This document shows, piece by piece, positions 44,257 through 55,083 of a stretch of 64,000 bases of DNA; within the stretch, counting starts at the first letter, position 1, and each line of letters opens with the position of its first letter. A program made the translations under genes and the position numbers. The DNA is from Pelagibacterales bacterium SAG-MED17 (GTDB lineage Bacteria; Pseudomonadota; Alphaproteobacteria; Pelagibacterales; Pelagibacteraceae): positions 62,001 through 126,000 of the forward strand of contig JACWDO010000001.1 of NCBI GenBank assembly GCA_014654115.1. Reading direction: 5' to 3'. The notes beneath the pieces are model-generated. The model had not been told where the DNA came from and searched no databases. It saw only the letters and a program-made list of their open reading frames with translations.

Positions 44257-44876
44257 GGACTTAACAATACTTTTTTCCAATTTTTATTTTTTATAGTATA
44301 TTTTAATCTTTCATGAATTCGATTCTGTCCATCTAACCAAAATTCAATTTCTTTAGGTTTAATTCTCCAACCAGACCAATGTTCAGGACGAGGTATTTTA
44401 TTTTTGTTTGGAAATTTTTGTTTAAATTCTTCAATGGACTTATATAAATCTTTTCTTTCTTTTAAAACAGAGCTCTGCTTTGAGGCCCAAGCGCCAATTC
44501 TACTTCCGTAGGCTCTTGAATTATAATAAGCATCGGCCTCTTTTTTTGATACTTTTGAGGCAATACCAATTATTCTAATTTGCCTTTGCAGACTTTTCCA
44601 ATGGAAGCACATAGAAATTTTTGAGGTATTTTTGATAGCTTTACTTTTATCACTATTTAAGTTTGTATAGAAAACAAACCCATTTTTATCAAAATCTTTA
44701 AGAAGCACCATTCTAACTGTTGGAAATCCATTTTTATTTACAGTCCCAACCGCAAACGCGTTTGGATCATTAATTTCGGTTTTTTTTGCTTTATTGAACC
44801 ATTCCTCAAAAAGTTTTATTGGATTATTATGATCTTTAAAGCAAAGATTTAGTCCAAGTGAGTTTTTTTCGTTCAT
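44253..44876 (-). CDS. pdxH: Pyridoxamine 5'-phosphate oxidase
   Basis: 207 aa; FPTVRMVLLKDFDKNGFVFYTNLNSDKSKAI, RPEHWSGWRIKPKEIEFWLDGQNRIHERLKY. Confidence 0.95.
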   Translation of the reverse strand: MNEKNSLGLNLCFKDHNNPIKLFEEWFNKAKKTEINDPNAFAVGTVNKNGFPTVRMVLLKDFDKNGFVFYTNLNSDKSKAIKNTSKISMCFHWKSLQRQIRIIGIASKVSKKEADAYYNSRAYGSRIGAWASKQSSVLKERKDLYKSIEEFKQKFPNKNKIPRPEHWSGWRIKPKEIEFWLDGQNRIHERLKYTIKNKNWKKVLLSP

Positions 44877-44908
44877 AAATTTAAAAAAATAATTTATACA
44901 TTAAAATA

Positions 44909-45994
44909 ATGTCATTTAATACTTTTGGAAAGTTATTTAGATTTACTACTTGGGGAGAATCACATGGTCCAGCCATAGGTTGCGTTGTTGATGGCTGCCC
45001 TCCAAATATTCCTATAAAAGAGAGTGATATACAAAAAGAACTTAATAAAAGAAAACCAGGACAATCTAAGTTCACAACCCAAAGAAAAGAAGACGATAAA
45101 ATTAATATTTTATCTGGTGTTTTTGAGGGCAGAACGACTGGAACTCCAATTTCTCTTATAATCAATAATAAAGATATGAGATCTAGAGATTATGAGACAA
45201 TAAAGAACAAATTTAGACCAGGGCATGCAGATTATACTTATTTTAAAAAATACGGAATCCGAGATTACAGAGGTGGTGGAAGACAATCTGCTCGTGAGAC
45301 TGCAGCAAGAGTTGCAGCAGGAGCTATTGCAAAAGTTGTTTTAAAAAATAAAATTGGTAAAAAATACCAAGCTGTTGGTGCTGTAACGCAATTAGGAATA
45401 TTAGGATGTGATTTAAAGAAATGGAAAGACAAAACAATTTCTAGTAATCCTTTTTTTTGTCCTGACAAAACTGTTCTTAAGCTTTGGGAAAAATATTTAC
45501 TTGGGATTAGAAAAGCTGGATCATCTTGTGGAGCAATTATTGAGGTTAGAGCAAGAGGAGTCCCTTTGGGGCTTGGAGCACCAATATATTCAAAATTAGA
45601 TATGGATCTTGCAGCAGCAATGATGAGCATTAATGCTGTGAAAGGAGTAAATATTGGATCAGGAATGAACTCAGCAATGTCAACTGGTGAAGAAAACTCT
45701 GATGAAATATTGAGAAGAAAAGGTAAGACTAGTTTCAAATCAAATAATGCTGGAGGAATTCTGGGAGGAATATCTACTGGACAAGAGATAAATGTTTCAT
45801 TTGCAGTAAAACCAACATCCTCCATTTTGGCATCTAGGAAAACAATTGATAGGTTTGGGAAGAATACCCTAATATCCGTTAAAGGAAGGCATGACCCTTG
45901 TGTTGGAATTAGAGCAGTTCCAATAGGAGAGGCTATGATGCACTGTGTAATTCTTGATCACTATTTAATGAATACGGCTCAGAATAAAATCTAA
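44909..45994 (+). CDS. aroC: Chorismate synthase
   Basis: 361 aa; [64 protein letters not shown]. Confidence 0.97.
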   Translation: MSFNTFGKLFRFTTWGESHGPAIGCVVDGCPPNIPIKESDIQKELNKRKPGQSKFTTQRKEDDKINILSGVFEGRTTGTPISLIINNKDMRSRDYETIKNKFRPGHADYTYFKKYGIRDYRGGGRQSARETAARVAAGAIAKVVLKNKIGKKYQAVGAVTQLGILGCDLKKWKDKTISSNPFFCPDKTVLKLWEKYLLGIRKAGSSCGAIIEVRARGVPLGLGAPIYSKLDMDLAAAMMSINAVKGVNIGSGMNSAMSTGEENSDEILRRKGKTSFKSNNAGGILGGISTGQEINVSFAVKPTSSILASRKTIDRFGKNTLISVKGRHDPCVGIRAVPIGEAMMHCVILDHYLMNTAQNKI

Positions 45995-47904
45995 TTAGAT
46001 TTTTTAATTAAAACTTTTGAATTTAACGTATCTAAAATTTTATTTTCTATACCGATTGAGTCAAGATTTGCAAACTTATACATTAACTCTGGTTTATCAT
46101 GATCAATAAACCTATCAGGTAATATCATTGATCTAAATTTAAGATTGCTATCTAATAAATTTTTTTCACTTAAATACTGACTTACATGAGATCCGAATCC
46201 TCCAATTGAACCCTCTTCTATTGTGATCAAAACCTCATGTTCTGTAGCAATTTGCCATATTAAATTTTCATCTAAAGGTTTTGCAAATCTTGCATCAATA
46301 ATAGAAATATCAATTCCTTTTTTTATCAAATTCTCAGAAGCCAAAATACACTCATGTAATCTTCCTCCAAAATTTAAGATTGCAACTTTTTTTCCTTCTT
46401 TAATTATTTTTGCTTTACCCAATTCAATTTTCTCAGTTATTTCAGGTAATTGGACTCCCACACCATTTCCCCTTGGATATCTAAAAGCTGATGGTCTATC
46501 GTTTATATCCATTGATGTATTGATCATTCTTACTAGCTCGGCTTCATCGCTTGCTGCCATTACCACAAAATTTGGTAATGTTGAAAGGTATGTTATATCA
46601 AAAGATCCAGCATGAGTTGGGCCATCAGCTCCAACTAACCCTGCTCTATCTATAGCAAATCTAACGGGCAAAGATTGTATAGCAACATCGTGAACGACCT
46701 GATCGTAAGCTCTTTGAAGAAAAGTTGAATATATTGCAGCATAAGGTTTATACCCTTCAGTAGCCATGCCTGCAGCAAAAGTAACCGCATGTTGCTCTGC
46801 TATTCCAACATCAAACATTCTATCTGGAAATTTTTTTCCAAACAGATCCAATCCTGTTCCTGATGGCATCGCAGCAGTTATACCAACGACTTTACTATCT
46901 TTTTCTGCATGTTTGATTAATGAATTGGCAAAAACTTTTGTATACGAAGGGGTATTAGATTTAGATTTTACTTGTTCTCCTGTCTTTATATTGAATTTTG
47001 ATACTCCATGAAACTTATCTTCTGATTTTTCAGCAAACGAATAACCTTTTCCTTTTTTAGTTTTAACATGTATTAAAATTGGTCCATCATAATTAATATC
47101 TTTTGCATTATTAAATACTGAAACCATTGAGTCAATATCGTGTCCATCTATTGGTCCAATATAGTAAAACCCCATAGAATTAAATAATGTTCCACCAGTA
47201 ACTGCGGATCTTAAAAAATCTTCGGCTTTTCCGGCTTTATTTTTAAATCTTTTTGAAAAAGCGGATATGATTAATTTTAAGGTCTCTCTAAGACTAAAGT
47301 AAATTTTACCAGATAAAATTTTTGCAAGATATTTTCTCATTGCACCAACAGGTTTGGCTATAGACATATCGTTGTCATTTAAAACAACAATCATCTTTGT
47401 TTTACTTTCACCTGCGTTATTCATCGCCTCATAAGCCATACCAGCGCTTATCGCTCCATCGCCTATAACTGCAATTACATTACCTGATTTATTTGATAAT
47501 TTATTAGCTACTGCTATTCCTAATGATGAAGAAATAGAAGTTGAACTATGAGCAGCACCAAATGGATCATACTCACTTTCTGATCTTTTTGTAAAACCTG
47601 ACAATCCCTCCCCTTTTCTAAGAGTTCTTATTTGATTTTTTCTACCAGTTAATATTTTATGTGGATAAGTTTGGTGCCCCACATCCCAAATTAATTTGTC
47701 ATGAGGAGTATTAAAAATATAATGCAAAACAACAGTCAATTCAACAACTCCTAGACCTGCACCTAAATGTCCTCCTGTTTCAGAAACAACATCAATTAAT
47801 TCTTTTCGAACCTCGTCTGCCAAAATTTTAATCTCCGATTGAGATAATTTTCTAACATCATCTGGGAAATTAATATTATTTAGAAATTTATAATTATTGC
47901 TCAC
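45991..47904 (-). CDS. dxs: 1-deoxy-D-xylulose-5-phosphate synthase
   Basis: 637 aa; [37 protein letters not shown]. Confidence 0.97.
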   Translation of the reverse strand: MSNNYKFLNNINFPDDVRKLSQSEIKILADEVRKELIDVVSETGGHLGAGLGVVELTVVLHYIFNTPHDKLIWDVGHQTYPHKILTGRKNQIRTLRKGEGLSGFTKRSESEYDPFGAAHSSTSISSSLGIAVANKLSNKSGNVIAVIGDGAISAGMAYEAMNNAGESKTKMIVVLNDNDMSIAKPVGAMRKYLAKILSGKIYFSLRETLKLIISAFSKRFKNKAGKAEDFLRSAVTGGTLFNSMGFYYIGPIDGHDIDSMVSVFNNAKDINYDGPILIHVKTKKGKGYSFAEKSEDKFHGVSKFNIKTGEQVKSKSNTPSYTKVFANSLIKHAEKDSKVVGITAAMPSGTGLDLFGKKFPDRMFDVGIAEQHAVTFAAGMATEGYKPYAAIYSTFLQRAYDQVVHDVAIQSLPVRFAIDRAGLVGADGPTHAGSFDITYLSTLPNFVVMAASDEAELVRMINTSMDINDRPSAFRYPRGNGVGVQLPEITEKIELGKAKIIKEGKKVAILNFGGRLHECILASENLIKKGIDISIIDARFAKPLDENLIWQIATEHEVLITIEEGSIGGFGSHVSQYLSEKNLLDSNLKFRSMILPDRFIDHDKPELMYKFANLDSIGIENKILDTLNSKVLIKKSN

Positions 47905-48770
47905 TTTGTTCTATTTAAAATATAATTTATTGTTTCTCTAAAATCGTCACCTTTTTTTCCAAAAATTTTTAAACTTTTGAATATTTTTAATTTTAAGTTA
48001 TCTGCGTATTTAACAGTATTATTAGTACCTAGTAAACTTATTAAAGTAGCTTTTCCCTTTTTCAAATCTTTTTTGGTTTTTTTTCCTACACTAGATGTTT
48101 TGCCTCTTAGGTCTATCAAGTCATCAGCAATTTGAAATAATAAGCCAATTTCATTACCTATTTTGTTGAACTTATTTAGATATTTTGTTTTACCAGAAAT
48201 GATAACAGGAGCAACACAGCAAAAACTGAAAAGCTTTCCCGTCTTTTTAATTTGCATTTCTATAATTTGTTTTTTATTTTTTTTTATTTTTTCATAACTC
48301 AAGTCTAAAAACTGACCTCCAGCAATTCCCGTATGTCCCGAACTTTCAGAGAGAAGGTTTATTAATTTAATTTTTTTTTGTTCATTTAAATTTAATCCTG
48401 TCTGGCTAAGAATTTGAAAGGCAATAGTTAGAAGGGAATTTCCAGCAAGAATTGCTGTCGACTCACTAAATTTCTTATGTGTTGTTAATTTTCCTCTCCT
48501 TAAGTTATCATTGTCCATACATGGTAAATCATCATGAATAAGCGAGTAAGCATGTATACATTCAACTGCTGCCGCAACATGCAAAATTTTTTTTTCATCT
48601 ATTTTGAATATAGATCCGATATCAAAGAGTATTTTTGATCTTACTTTTTTTCCTCCAGGAAGAAGTCCATAAAGCATTGGTTTTACGAGCTCAGTTTTTT
48701 TTTGTTTAGAAAAATATTTATAAAGATAGTCGTTAGTTCTATTAACTATTTTATTTAATTTTTTTTGCAT
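47901..48770 (-). CDS. ispA: Short-chain polyprenyl (farnesyl) diphosphate synthase
   Basis: 289 aa; [29 protein letters not shown]; between dxs and xseB. Confidence 0.9.
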   Translation of the reverse strand: MQKKLNKIVNRTNDYLYKYFSKQKKTELVKPMLYGLLPGGKKVRSKILFDIGSIFKIDEKKILHVAAAVECIHAYSLIHDDLPCMDNDNLRRGKLTTHKKFSESTAILAGNSLLTIAFQILSQTGLNLNEQKKIKLINLLSESSGHTGIAGGQFLDLSYEKIKKNKKQIIEMQIKKTGKLFSFCCVAPVIISGKTKYLNKFNKIGNEIGLLFQIADDLIDLRGKTSSVGKKTKKDLKKGKATLISLLGTNNTVKYADNLKLKIFKSLKIFGKKGDDFRETINYILNRTK

Positions 48771-49005
48771 TTTTATTTGATTTTATATCTTTAATTTTGA
48801 AATTTGTTTTATCTGATATTTCTTTTAAATTTTTTTGGAATTTTTTTTCTATTAATTTATTAATTTTTAATAAATTTGCATAATCTTCAGATGTATTTTC
48901 TATGTTATTTTCATTTTCTAAATTTCTAATAATTTTGTCAGCTAAATCAGTAAGCTCGTTTAAAGATTTTAATGCAATATCATCTGGCAAATTTTTTTCA
49001 TTCAT
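48751..49005 (-). CDS. xseB: Exodeoxyribonuclease VII small subunit-like protein
   Basis: 84 aa; size, charge and position next to ispA/dxs; sequence similarity only weak by eye. Confidence 0.6.
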   Translation of the reverse strand: MNEKNLPDDIALKSLNELTDLADKIIRNLENENNIENTSEDYANLLKINKLIEKKFQKNLKEISDKTNFKIKDIKSNKNAKKIK

Positions 49006-49025
49006 ATATTAGTTGGTAATATTAT

Positions 49026-49958
49026 ATGAAAAAGAATGATTCAAATATTAAAAAAGCTATAAAATACTTAAATAATAATGATTGTATAGCAATCCCTACT
49101 GAGACAGTCTATGGATTAGCCGGAAATGCATACTCAGATAAAGCGGTTTCTAGAATTTATAAATTAAAAAAAAGGCCAAAGAATAATCCTTTGATTGTTC
49201 ACTATTATAGTCTAAATGACTTAAAAAAAGATTGCAAAATTGAGAATACTTTCGATAAACTTTTTAAAAAATTTTGTCCAGGACCTATATCATTTGTTTT
49301 AAGATTAAAAAAGACGAGTAAAATTTCAAAAATTATTACAAATAATTCAAATTCAATAGCTGTAAGATTCCCAAGTCACCCTTTAACTAGAAAACTATTA
49401 AATAAAATTAATTATCCACTTGCGGCGCCTAGTGCTAATATTTCAACAAGTATAAGTCCAGTTTCAAAACAGGATGTGGTTGATGAATTTGGTCCTAAAT
49501 TAAAATTTATCTTAGATGGCGGTTCCTCAAAAGTAGGTATAGAATCAACTATAATAAACCTTATTGGAAAACCTCATATTTTAAGATTAGGGGGAATAAA
49601 CAGTAAATTGATCTATAAATTAATTAATTCATTAGAAAATAAGAGTAAAAAAATAATTAAAATAAAAGTTCCTGGAACTAGTAAATTACATTATTCACCT
49701 GGAATACCTGTGAGACTAAATGCCAAAAAAAATTTTTTAAATGAAGCATTTATTTTGATAAAAAAAAGGAGAAATTTAAATAAAAATTATTTTTATTTGA
49801 GTAAGACAAATAATTTAAAAGAAGCTGCAAAAAATTTGTACAAAATATTCAGAGTGATAAAAAAAAAAGGATACAAAAAAATTGCTATTGAAAAAATACC
49901 AAATATTAATATTGGTGAAGCAATAAACGATAGAATTTTGAGAGCATCAAAAAAATGA
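49026..49958 (+). CDS. Threonylcarbamoyl-AMP synthase (Sua5/YrdC/YwlC)
   Basis: 310 aa; IAIPTETVYGLAGNAYSDKAVSRIYKLKKRPKNNPLIVH. Confidence 0.93.
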   Translation: MKKNDSNIKKAIKYLNNNDCIAIPTETVYGLAGNAYSDKAVSRIYKLKKRPKNNPLIVHYYSLNDLKKDCKIENTFDKLFKKFCPGPISFVLRLKKTSKISKIITNNSNSIAVRFPSHPLTRKLLNKINYPLAAPSANISTSISPVSKQDVVDEFGPKLKFILDGGSSKVGIESTIINLIGKPHILRLGGINSKLIYKLINSLENKSKKIIKIKVPGTSKLHYSPGIPVRLNAKKNFLNEAFILIKKRRNLNKNYFYLSKTNNLKEAAKNLYKIFRVIKKKGYKKIAIEKIPNINIGEAINDRILRASKK

Positions 49959-50692
49959 ATAATTTGATTGAAGTTAAGCATATAAAAAAAAACTATGGAA
50001 AAAAAGAAGCTGTGAAAGGTATATCATTTAGTGTCGAAGAAAATGAGATTTTAGGTTTGCTTGGACCCAATGGATCGGGAAAAACAACAACAATCGGAAT
50101 GTTACTAGGTTTACTCAAACCTACAAGTGGAAAAATATTTATCAATAATCTTAAACTTGAAGAAAATAGAATTGAAATTCTTGAAATGATTAATTTTATA
50201 TCACCTTATATTGAATTACCAAAAAAACTTACAGTGAGGCAAAACTTATGTGTTTATGCTAAGCTATATAAAGTTAAAGACATTAAAGATCGAATAGAAT
50301 ACTTGTCAGAAAAATTAAGAATTGGTGAATTGCTAGACAGTGTTACTGGGGAACTTTCATCTGGCCAGAAAAATAGGGTAAGTCTGGCAAAAGCATTAAT
50401 TAATGAACCGAGGGTGCTTCTGCTTGATGAGCCAACAGCATCTTTAGACCCAGAAGTTGGTGATTTTGTTAGAACTTTTTTAGAAGAATATAAGAAAGAA
50501 AAAAAAATTTCGATCCTTTTAGCTTCTCATAATATGAATGAAGTCACACGTTTATGTAAATCTGTACTAATGATGAAAGATGGAGAAATTATTGACCAAG
50601 GAAAACCTGAAGATTTAATTACAAAGCATGGAAGAGCAAATTTAGAAGAAGTTTTTTTAAAATTATCTAGAGGTAAAAGTGAGTTTAACTAG
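49955..50692 (+). CDS. ABC transporter ATP-binding protein
   Basis: 245 aa; Walker A GPNGSGKTT, LSSGQKNRVSLAKALINEPRVLLLDEPTASLDP. Confidence 0.95.
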   Translation: MNNLIEVKHIKKNYGKKEAVKGISFSVEENEILGLLGPNGSGKTTTIGMLLGLLKPTSGKIFINNLKLEENRIEILEMINFISPYIELPKKLTVRQNLCVYAKLYKVKDIKDRIEYLSEKLRIGELLDSVTGELSSGQKNRVSLAKALINEPRVLLLDEPTASLDPEVGDFVRTFLEEYKKEKKISILLASHNMNEVTRLCKSVLMMKDGEIIDQGKPEDLITKHGRANLEEVFLKLSRGKSEFN

Positions 50693-51470
50693 AATTTATG
50701 GTTTATTTTTAAGGCATTTTTATCTAATCACTAGATCATTTCCTAGGATATTAGATTTAGTGTATTGGCCAACCATTCAAATTACACTATGGGGATTTAT
50801 CTCTAATTTTTTTGCTACACATACAACTTATTACAATAATGCTGTTGGTGTAATTCTTACTTGTGCAATACTTTATGATTTTTTGTTTAGAACAAGTATT
50901 GGTTTCAATATGCTTTTTTTAGAAGAAATTTGGAGTAGAAATTTCACTAATCTTTTCATAGCTCCAATAAGAATTGGTGAGATTTTAACTTCGCTTGTTA
51001 TAACTGCATTAATTAGATCTCTTATAGGTCTAGTACCAGCAATTTTACTTACTTCACCGTTGTTTGGAATTTCAATTTTAGATTTAGGAATATTTTTGTT
51101 TTTTCTTTTTTTAAGCCTTTATATTTTTGGAATTACACTTGGTATTTTGGTTTCTGCAGGTTTGCTTAGATTTGGTCCGTCATTTGAAAATATAGCATGG
51201 TCAACAATGTTTTTACTCGCACCCTTTGGATGTATTTATTATCCAATAGAAACTCTTCCAGAAATATTTCAAAAAATAGCTTATGTTCTACCATTAGTAT
51301 ATATATTCGAAGAGGCTAGAAATATTTTGATTAATCAAACAGTCAGTATTGAAAATGTTTACTATGCTTTTATATGGAACGCTTTATATTTCTCTATTTC
51401 AATAATTTTATTTTATTATTCCTTCAATGCTGCAAAAAATAAAGGGACTTTGATTAATATGGGCGAATAA
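50679..51470 (+). CDS. ABC-2 type transporter permease
   Basis: 263 aa, six TM; partner of preceding ATPase. Confidence 0.88.
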   Translation: MSLTRIYGLFLRHFYLITRSFPRILDLVYWPTIQITLWGFISNFFATHTTYYNNAVGVILTCAILYDFLFRTSIGFNMLFLEEIWSRNFTNLFIAPIRIGEILTSLVITALIRSLIGLVPAILLTSPLFGISILDLGIFLFFLFLSLYIFGITLGILVSAGLLRFGPSFENIAWSTMFLLAPFGCIYYPIETLPEIFQKIAYVLPLVYIFEEARNILINQTVSIENVYYAFIWNALYFSISIILFYYSFNAAKNKGTLINMGE

Positions 51471-51547
51471 TGGTGCGCCCGCAAGGAGTCGAACCCTGAA
51501 CCTCCAGAGCCGAAATCTGGCGCTCTATCCAGTTGAGCTACGGACGC
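51471..51547 (-). tRNA. tRNA-Arg(UCG), CCA encoded
   Basis: Reverse complement GCGTCCGTAGCTCAACTGGATAGAGCGCCAGATTTCGGCTCTGGAGGTTCAGGGTTCGACTCCTTGCGGGCGCACCA; anticodon loop TTTCGGC. Confidence 0.95.
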
Positions 51548-51612
51548 AATTAAGATTCTAAAATCTAATTTGATTTTAAAACTTAAACAGTTAAATATAA
51601 TTATAACTCAAT

Positions 51613-53049
51613 ATGTTAAAAAAAAATATAAATATTAAAAATCATAAATTAGCTTGGTTCTTAATTTTTTTTTTTATTACCATTTTATGTTTTTTTTTAA
51701 GATTTTTTTTGCTTGAAGATAAAAACTCTTGGCACGATGAATGGCATTCTATTTATGTTTCAGATCCTAATATTGATAATTCTGAGACTTTAAAAAGATT
51801 TTGGGGAGATAAAGGAGATCATTTTTTGACTGAATTTTATCCACCATTATATTTATTTTTGCTGAAATTTTTTTTTAAAATTTTTGGATATGTAGACGAC
51901 TATGGTAGATTTTTTTCACTTATTTTTGGAGTTTTAGTAGTTCCATGTTCTATGTATTTAGCTAAATTCTTTACAAATAGTAAAAAAAATATTTTTTTAA
52001 TCGGCATTTTTTTGTCAACAAATTTGTTTCTTATATGGCAGTCTCTAGAAATAAGAGCTCATCTACTTGTGGTATTTATAAACCTTATTAATATTATTTT
52101 ATTTTTAGAAATGATAAAATCAAAAACTCTTATCAAATCTTCTGTATATTTTTTAGTTTCTCTATTTAATATCAGTCTTTGGCCAATATCAGGTCTAATT
52201 TTTGTTGGGAAAAGTTTTTATTTACTTAAAGAGGTGCTTGAAAAGAAACAAAATTACTCAATTTTTGTTCTATTTTTTTTGATACTTGTTGCATATATTT
52301 TTTTAAACTTTGATTATCTGAAATTTAACTTAGCAAGAGACTTTCATTATACTTCTTTTAGTAAAACTTTTTTTTATAATTTTCATTTTAGAAGTTTTTT
52401 TGGTTCAATTTTTGTTGGTGGTATTTTTTTATTATCTTTTGCGTATCTGGTAATTAAGAACTATAAAATAATAATTTTTCAAAACCTAAAGGAAGATATT
52501 TTATTTTATATAATTAGTTCAACATATTTATTAACTATAATTTACTCATTAATTAGAGCTCCAATAATGTCACCAAAATATGTTATATTTGTTATACCTT
52601 TAATTCTTATATGGACTGTTTTAAAAGTTTCAAAATTAAAAAATTCAAATTTTTTTTTGATAATTCTTTTTTCAGTTTCATGCTTAAACTTATACAACAT
52701 AAATGATTTTCCAATAAAGAGACCTGAAACAAAAGTTGCTCTAAAAAAAATTGTTGATTCAAATGATAGCAAATATATTTTTACAAAAGAAAATGATGTT
52801 TTCAAAAATTATCTTAAAACAAAAAAAATTTATCAGCAAAATAATTTAGAATTAATTAAATATGAGGAATTGAGTATGATAAAAACTTTCTGGTACTTTT
52901 GTTTAAATAATCCAAGATTTGCATATGGCGATGCAAAACTTAAAACACACCAAAAATGCAAATTATTTGATAATAAAAGTAATTTTTTATTATTATCTGA
53001 ATTTAAGTTTCCAGATATCATAATTAAAAAATATATATTTACTGACTAA
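51613..53049 (+). CDS. GT-C fold (GT39/ArnT-like) membrane glycosyltransferase, putative
   Basis: 478 aa polytopic; N-terminal DKNSWHDEWHSIYVS and EFYPPLYLFLLKFFFKIFG typical of polyprenyl-P-sugar-dependent GT-C. Confidence 0.65.
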   Translation: MLKKNINIKNHKLAWFLIFFFITILCFFLRFFLLEDKNSWHDEWHSIYVSDPNIDNSETLKRFWGDKGDHFLTEFYPPLYLFLLKFFFKIFGYVDDYGRFFSLIFGVLVVPCSMYLAKFFTNSKKNIFLIGIFLSTNLFLIWQSLEIRAHLLVVFINLINIILFLEMIKSKTLIKSSVYFLVSLFNISLWPISGLIFVGKSFYLLKEVLEKKQNYSIFVLFFLILVAYIFLNFDYLKFNLARDFHYTSFSKTFFYNFHFRSFFGSIFVGGIFLLSFAYLVIKNYKIIIFQNLKEDILFYIISSTYLLTIIYSLIRAPIMSPKYVIFVIPLILIWTVLKVSKLKNSNFFLIILFSVSCLNLYNINDFPIKRPETKVALKKIVDSNDSKYIFTKENDVFKNYLKTKKIYQQNNLELIKYEELSMIKTFWYFCLNNPRFAYGDAKLKTHQKCKLFDNKSNFLLLSEFKFPDIIIKKYIFTD

Positions 53050-53740
53050 TAGTTTTTTTTAAGAGAGATAATAATAGTTTAAATAAAATTGGTAATTTCA
53101 TTTTACTTTGATTCTGTTTTCTTTTTTTAAAAAGAATTTCATACTCTAAAACTTTAAAATTTTCTTTTTTTTGATAGAGAATATCGAATAAAAATTTAAA
53201 ACCTTTTCCATACATTTTTTTTTTGAATTTAAAATAAATTTTTTTTTTAAATATAAAAAACCCACTCATTGGATCTGAAACTTTTTTAATTAAAATTAAG
53301 TTTATTATAAATATCAATATTATTGAGCTTAAAAATCTGAAAAACGATAAACCACTTCGTTTATTAAAATTTCTTACGCAAACAAGAAAATCAGGTGCCT
53401 TCTCTTCATATAAATTCATAATTATTGGTAAATATTTTGGGTCATGTTGAAGGTCTCCATCCATAACTATAATATTTTCAAATTTTGATTTTGTAATCCC
53501 TAATGAGATCGAAGAACTTAGATCTTTAAATTTTTCTTTTCTAATATAATACCTATAGTTTTTGTATTTATTTTGTAATCTCTTTAGTAGCTGATCACTA
53601 CTATCAGATGAATTATCATCAATAAATATTATTTCAAATTTTTTCCTGTTACAAAAAAAAAATATTTTTTCAGATAATATCTGAATATTTTTTTTCTCAT
53701 TAAGCACAGGTATAATTATCGAAAATGATTTATTATTCAT
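53039..53740 (-). CDS. GT2 family, polyprenyl-phosphate sugar synthase-like (DPM1-like)
   Basis: 233 aa; FSIIIPVLNEKKNI, IFIDDNSSDSSDQ, VMDGDLQHDPKYLP, DPMSGFFIFKK. Confidence 0.88.
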   Translation of the reverse strand: MNNKSFSIIIPVLNEKKNIQILSEKIFFFCNRKKFEIIFIDDNSSDSSDQLLKRLQNKYKNYRYYIRKEKFKDLSSSISLGITKSKFENIIVMDGDLQHDPKYLPIIMNLYEEKAPDFLVCVRNFNKRSGLSFFRFLSSIILIFIINLILIKKVSDPMSGFFIFKKKIYFKFKKKMYGKGFKFLFDILYQKKENFKVLEYEILFKKRKQNQSKMKLPILFKLLLSLLKKTISQ

Positions 53741-53790
53741 TTTACTTTATTCATGTTATAAGTTGACTTAAAGTATTAAACAAATATTTC

Positions 53791-55083
53791 ATGAAAAAAA
53801 TTTACTTATTTTTTTTTTTAATTTCACTGTATTTCGCTAGCTTAGTTATATTTGGATCATTAGTAAGGCATGCTGCTTTTAAAGGGCCTTTTTCTGACAA
53901 TATTATTATTAAATTATCAGACAGTATGTCTAAAATTCCATCAAATCTAAAAACATATATATTTGGAGGAGATTTGGCTATTCAAAAAAAAGATAGACTA
54001 AATATTTCTTTAAAAAAAAAAGGTTTAAAAATATTTATAAATGAGAATTTAGAAGAATATATTCTAGTTTCAAAATATTTTCTTGATGAAAATTCTTTTA
54101 AACTTCAATTAATAGATGTTTTAAATAATTCTATTATATATACATGGCCGCAAAAAAGATTCACAAGTACACTTTCAGAATCTAGTGGTCCTGGCCGATA
54201 TACATTCGAACATTCTATGCTATTAGATGGAGGTGACATACTCACAACAACAGGTGGGGAACCCATTATGAAAATTGATATTTGTGGAAATAAAATTTGG
54301 GAAAATGATATGAATACACACCATAGTATTGAGATAGATAAAGATAAAAATATTTGGGCACCTATATATTTAAACGAAAAAAAAAAATTACACGGACAAA
54401 CTTTACAGTATCATGACGGAATTGGAAAAATTGATATAAACACTGGTACAACTCTATTTCAAAAATCATTATATGATATACTAATAGAAAATAATTTATT
54501 TGATTTAATGGGAAATTCATATATGGGTGAAGATCCTTTGCACCTTAACGATATAGAGCCCGTACTGGAAGATGGAAATTTTTGGAAAGAAGATGATCTG
54601 TTTCTTTCTTTAAGAAATATTTCACTTGTACTACTTTATAGACCATCAACAAATAAGATAATTTGGTACAAATTTGGACCATGGAGACATCAACATGATG
54701 TTGACATTATTGATAAAAATAAAATAGCAATTTTTAATAATAATACTCAGCTGGGTATAAAATCTGTTAATCGAAACTCTGAAATCTTAGTGTATGATTT
54801 CGATAATTCAAGAGTGGGAAATATTTTTGATAAACTTTTTGTTAAACATAAAATAAAAACTTATTACGAGGGTCTATTTGAAAAAATTGATGATAAATCT
54901 ATATATGTTGAAGAACAAGAAAATGGAAGGATAATTAAGGGCAATATGGACGGCAATATAATATGGGAATATATATGGGATGCTCAAATAAAATGGTCTA
55001 GATTTTATAACAACAACAATTTTAAAAAAGTCGGTAATTTATCAGAAACAGTAAAAAATATAAAAAACAATAAATGCAGTTAA
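53791..55083 (+). CDS. Arylsulfotransferase (ASST)-like protein with N-terminal membrane anchor
   Basis: 430 aa; MLLDGGDILTTTGGEPIMKIDICGNKIWENDMNTHHSIEIDKDKNIWAP, HLNDIEPV, WRHQHDVDIIDKNKIAIFNNN. Confidence 0.75.
   Translation: MKKIYLFFFLISLYFASLVIFGSLVRHAAFKGPFSDNIIIKLSDSMSKIPSNLKTYIFGGDLAIQKKDRLNISLKKKGLKIFINENLEEYILVSKYFLDENSFKLQLIDVLNNSIIYTWPQKRFTSTLSESSGPGRYTFEHSMLLDGGDILTTTGGEPIMKIDICGNKIWENDMNTHHSIEIDKDKNIWAPIYLNEKKKLHGQTLQYHDGIGKIDINTGTTLFQKSLYDILIENNLFDLMGNSYMGEDPLHLNDIEPVLEDGNFWKEDDLFLSLRNISLVLLYRPSTNKIIWYKFGPWRHQHDVDIIDKNKIAIFNNNTQLGIKSVNRNSEILVYDFDNSRVGNIFDKLFVKHKIKTYYEGLFEKIDDKSIYVEEQENGRIIKGNMDGNIIWEYIWDAQIKWSRFYNNNNFKKVGNLSETVKNIKNNKCS

Noticed and set aside
45265-45825. 186-aa ORF antisense to aroC
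   Set aside because: Mirror ORF on the complement of a conserved gene; same reasoning applies to the other antisense ORFs in the track (e.g. 25337-25765, 46223-46615, 18006-18425).
54010-54390. Other long A runs (10-11 A) inside the ASST-like gene and elsewhere
   Set aside because: Common in this AT-rich genome and not at a frame junction; only A14 at 55265 has a specific frame consequence.
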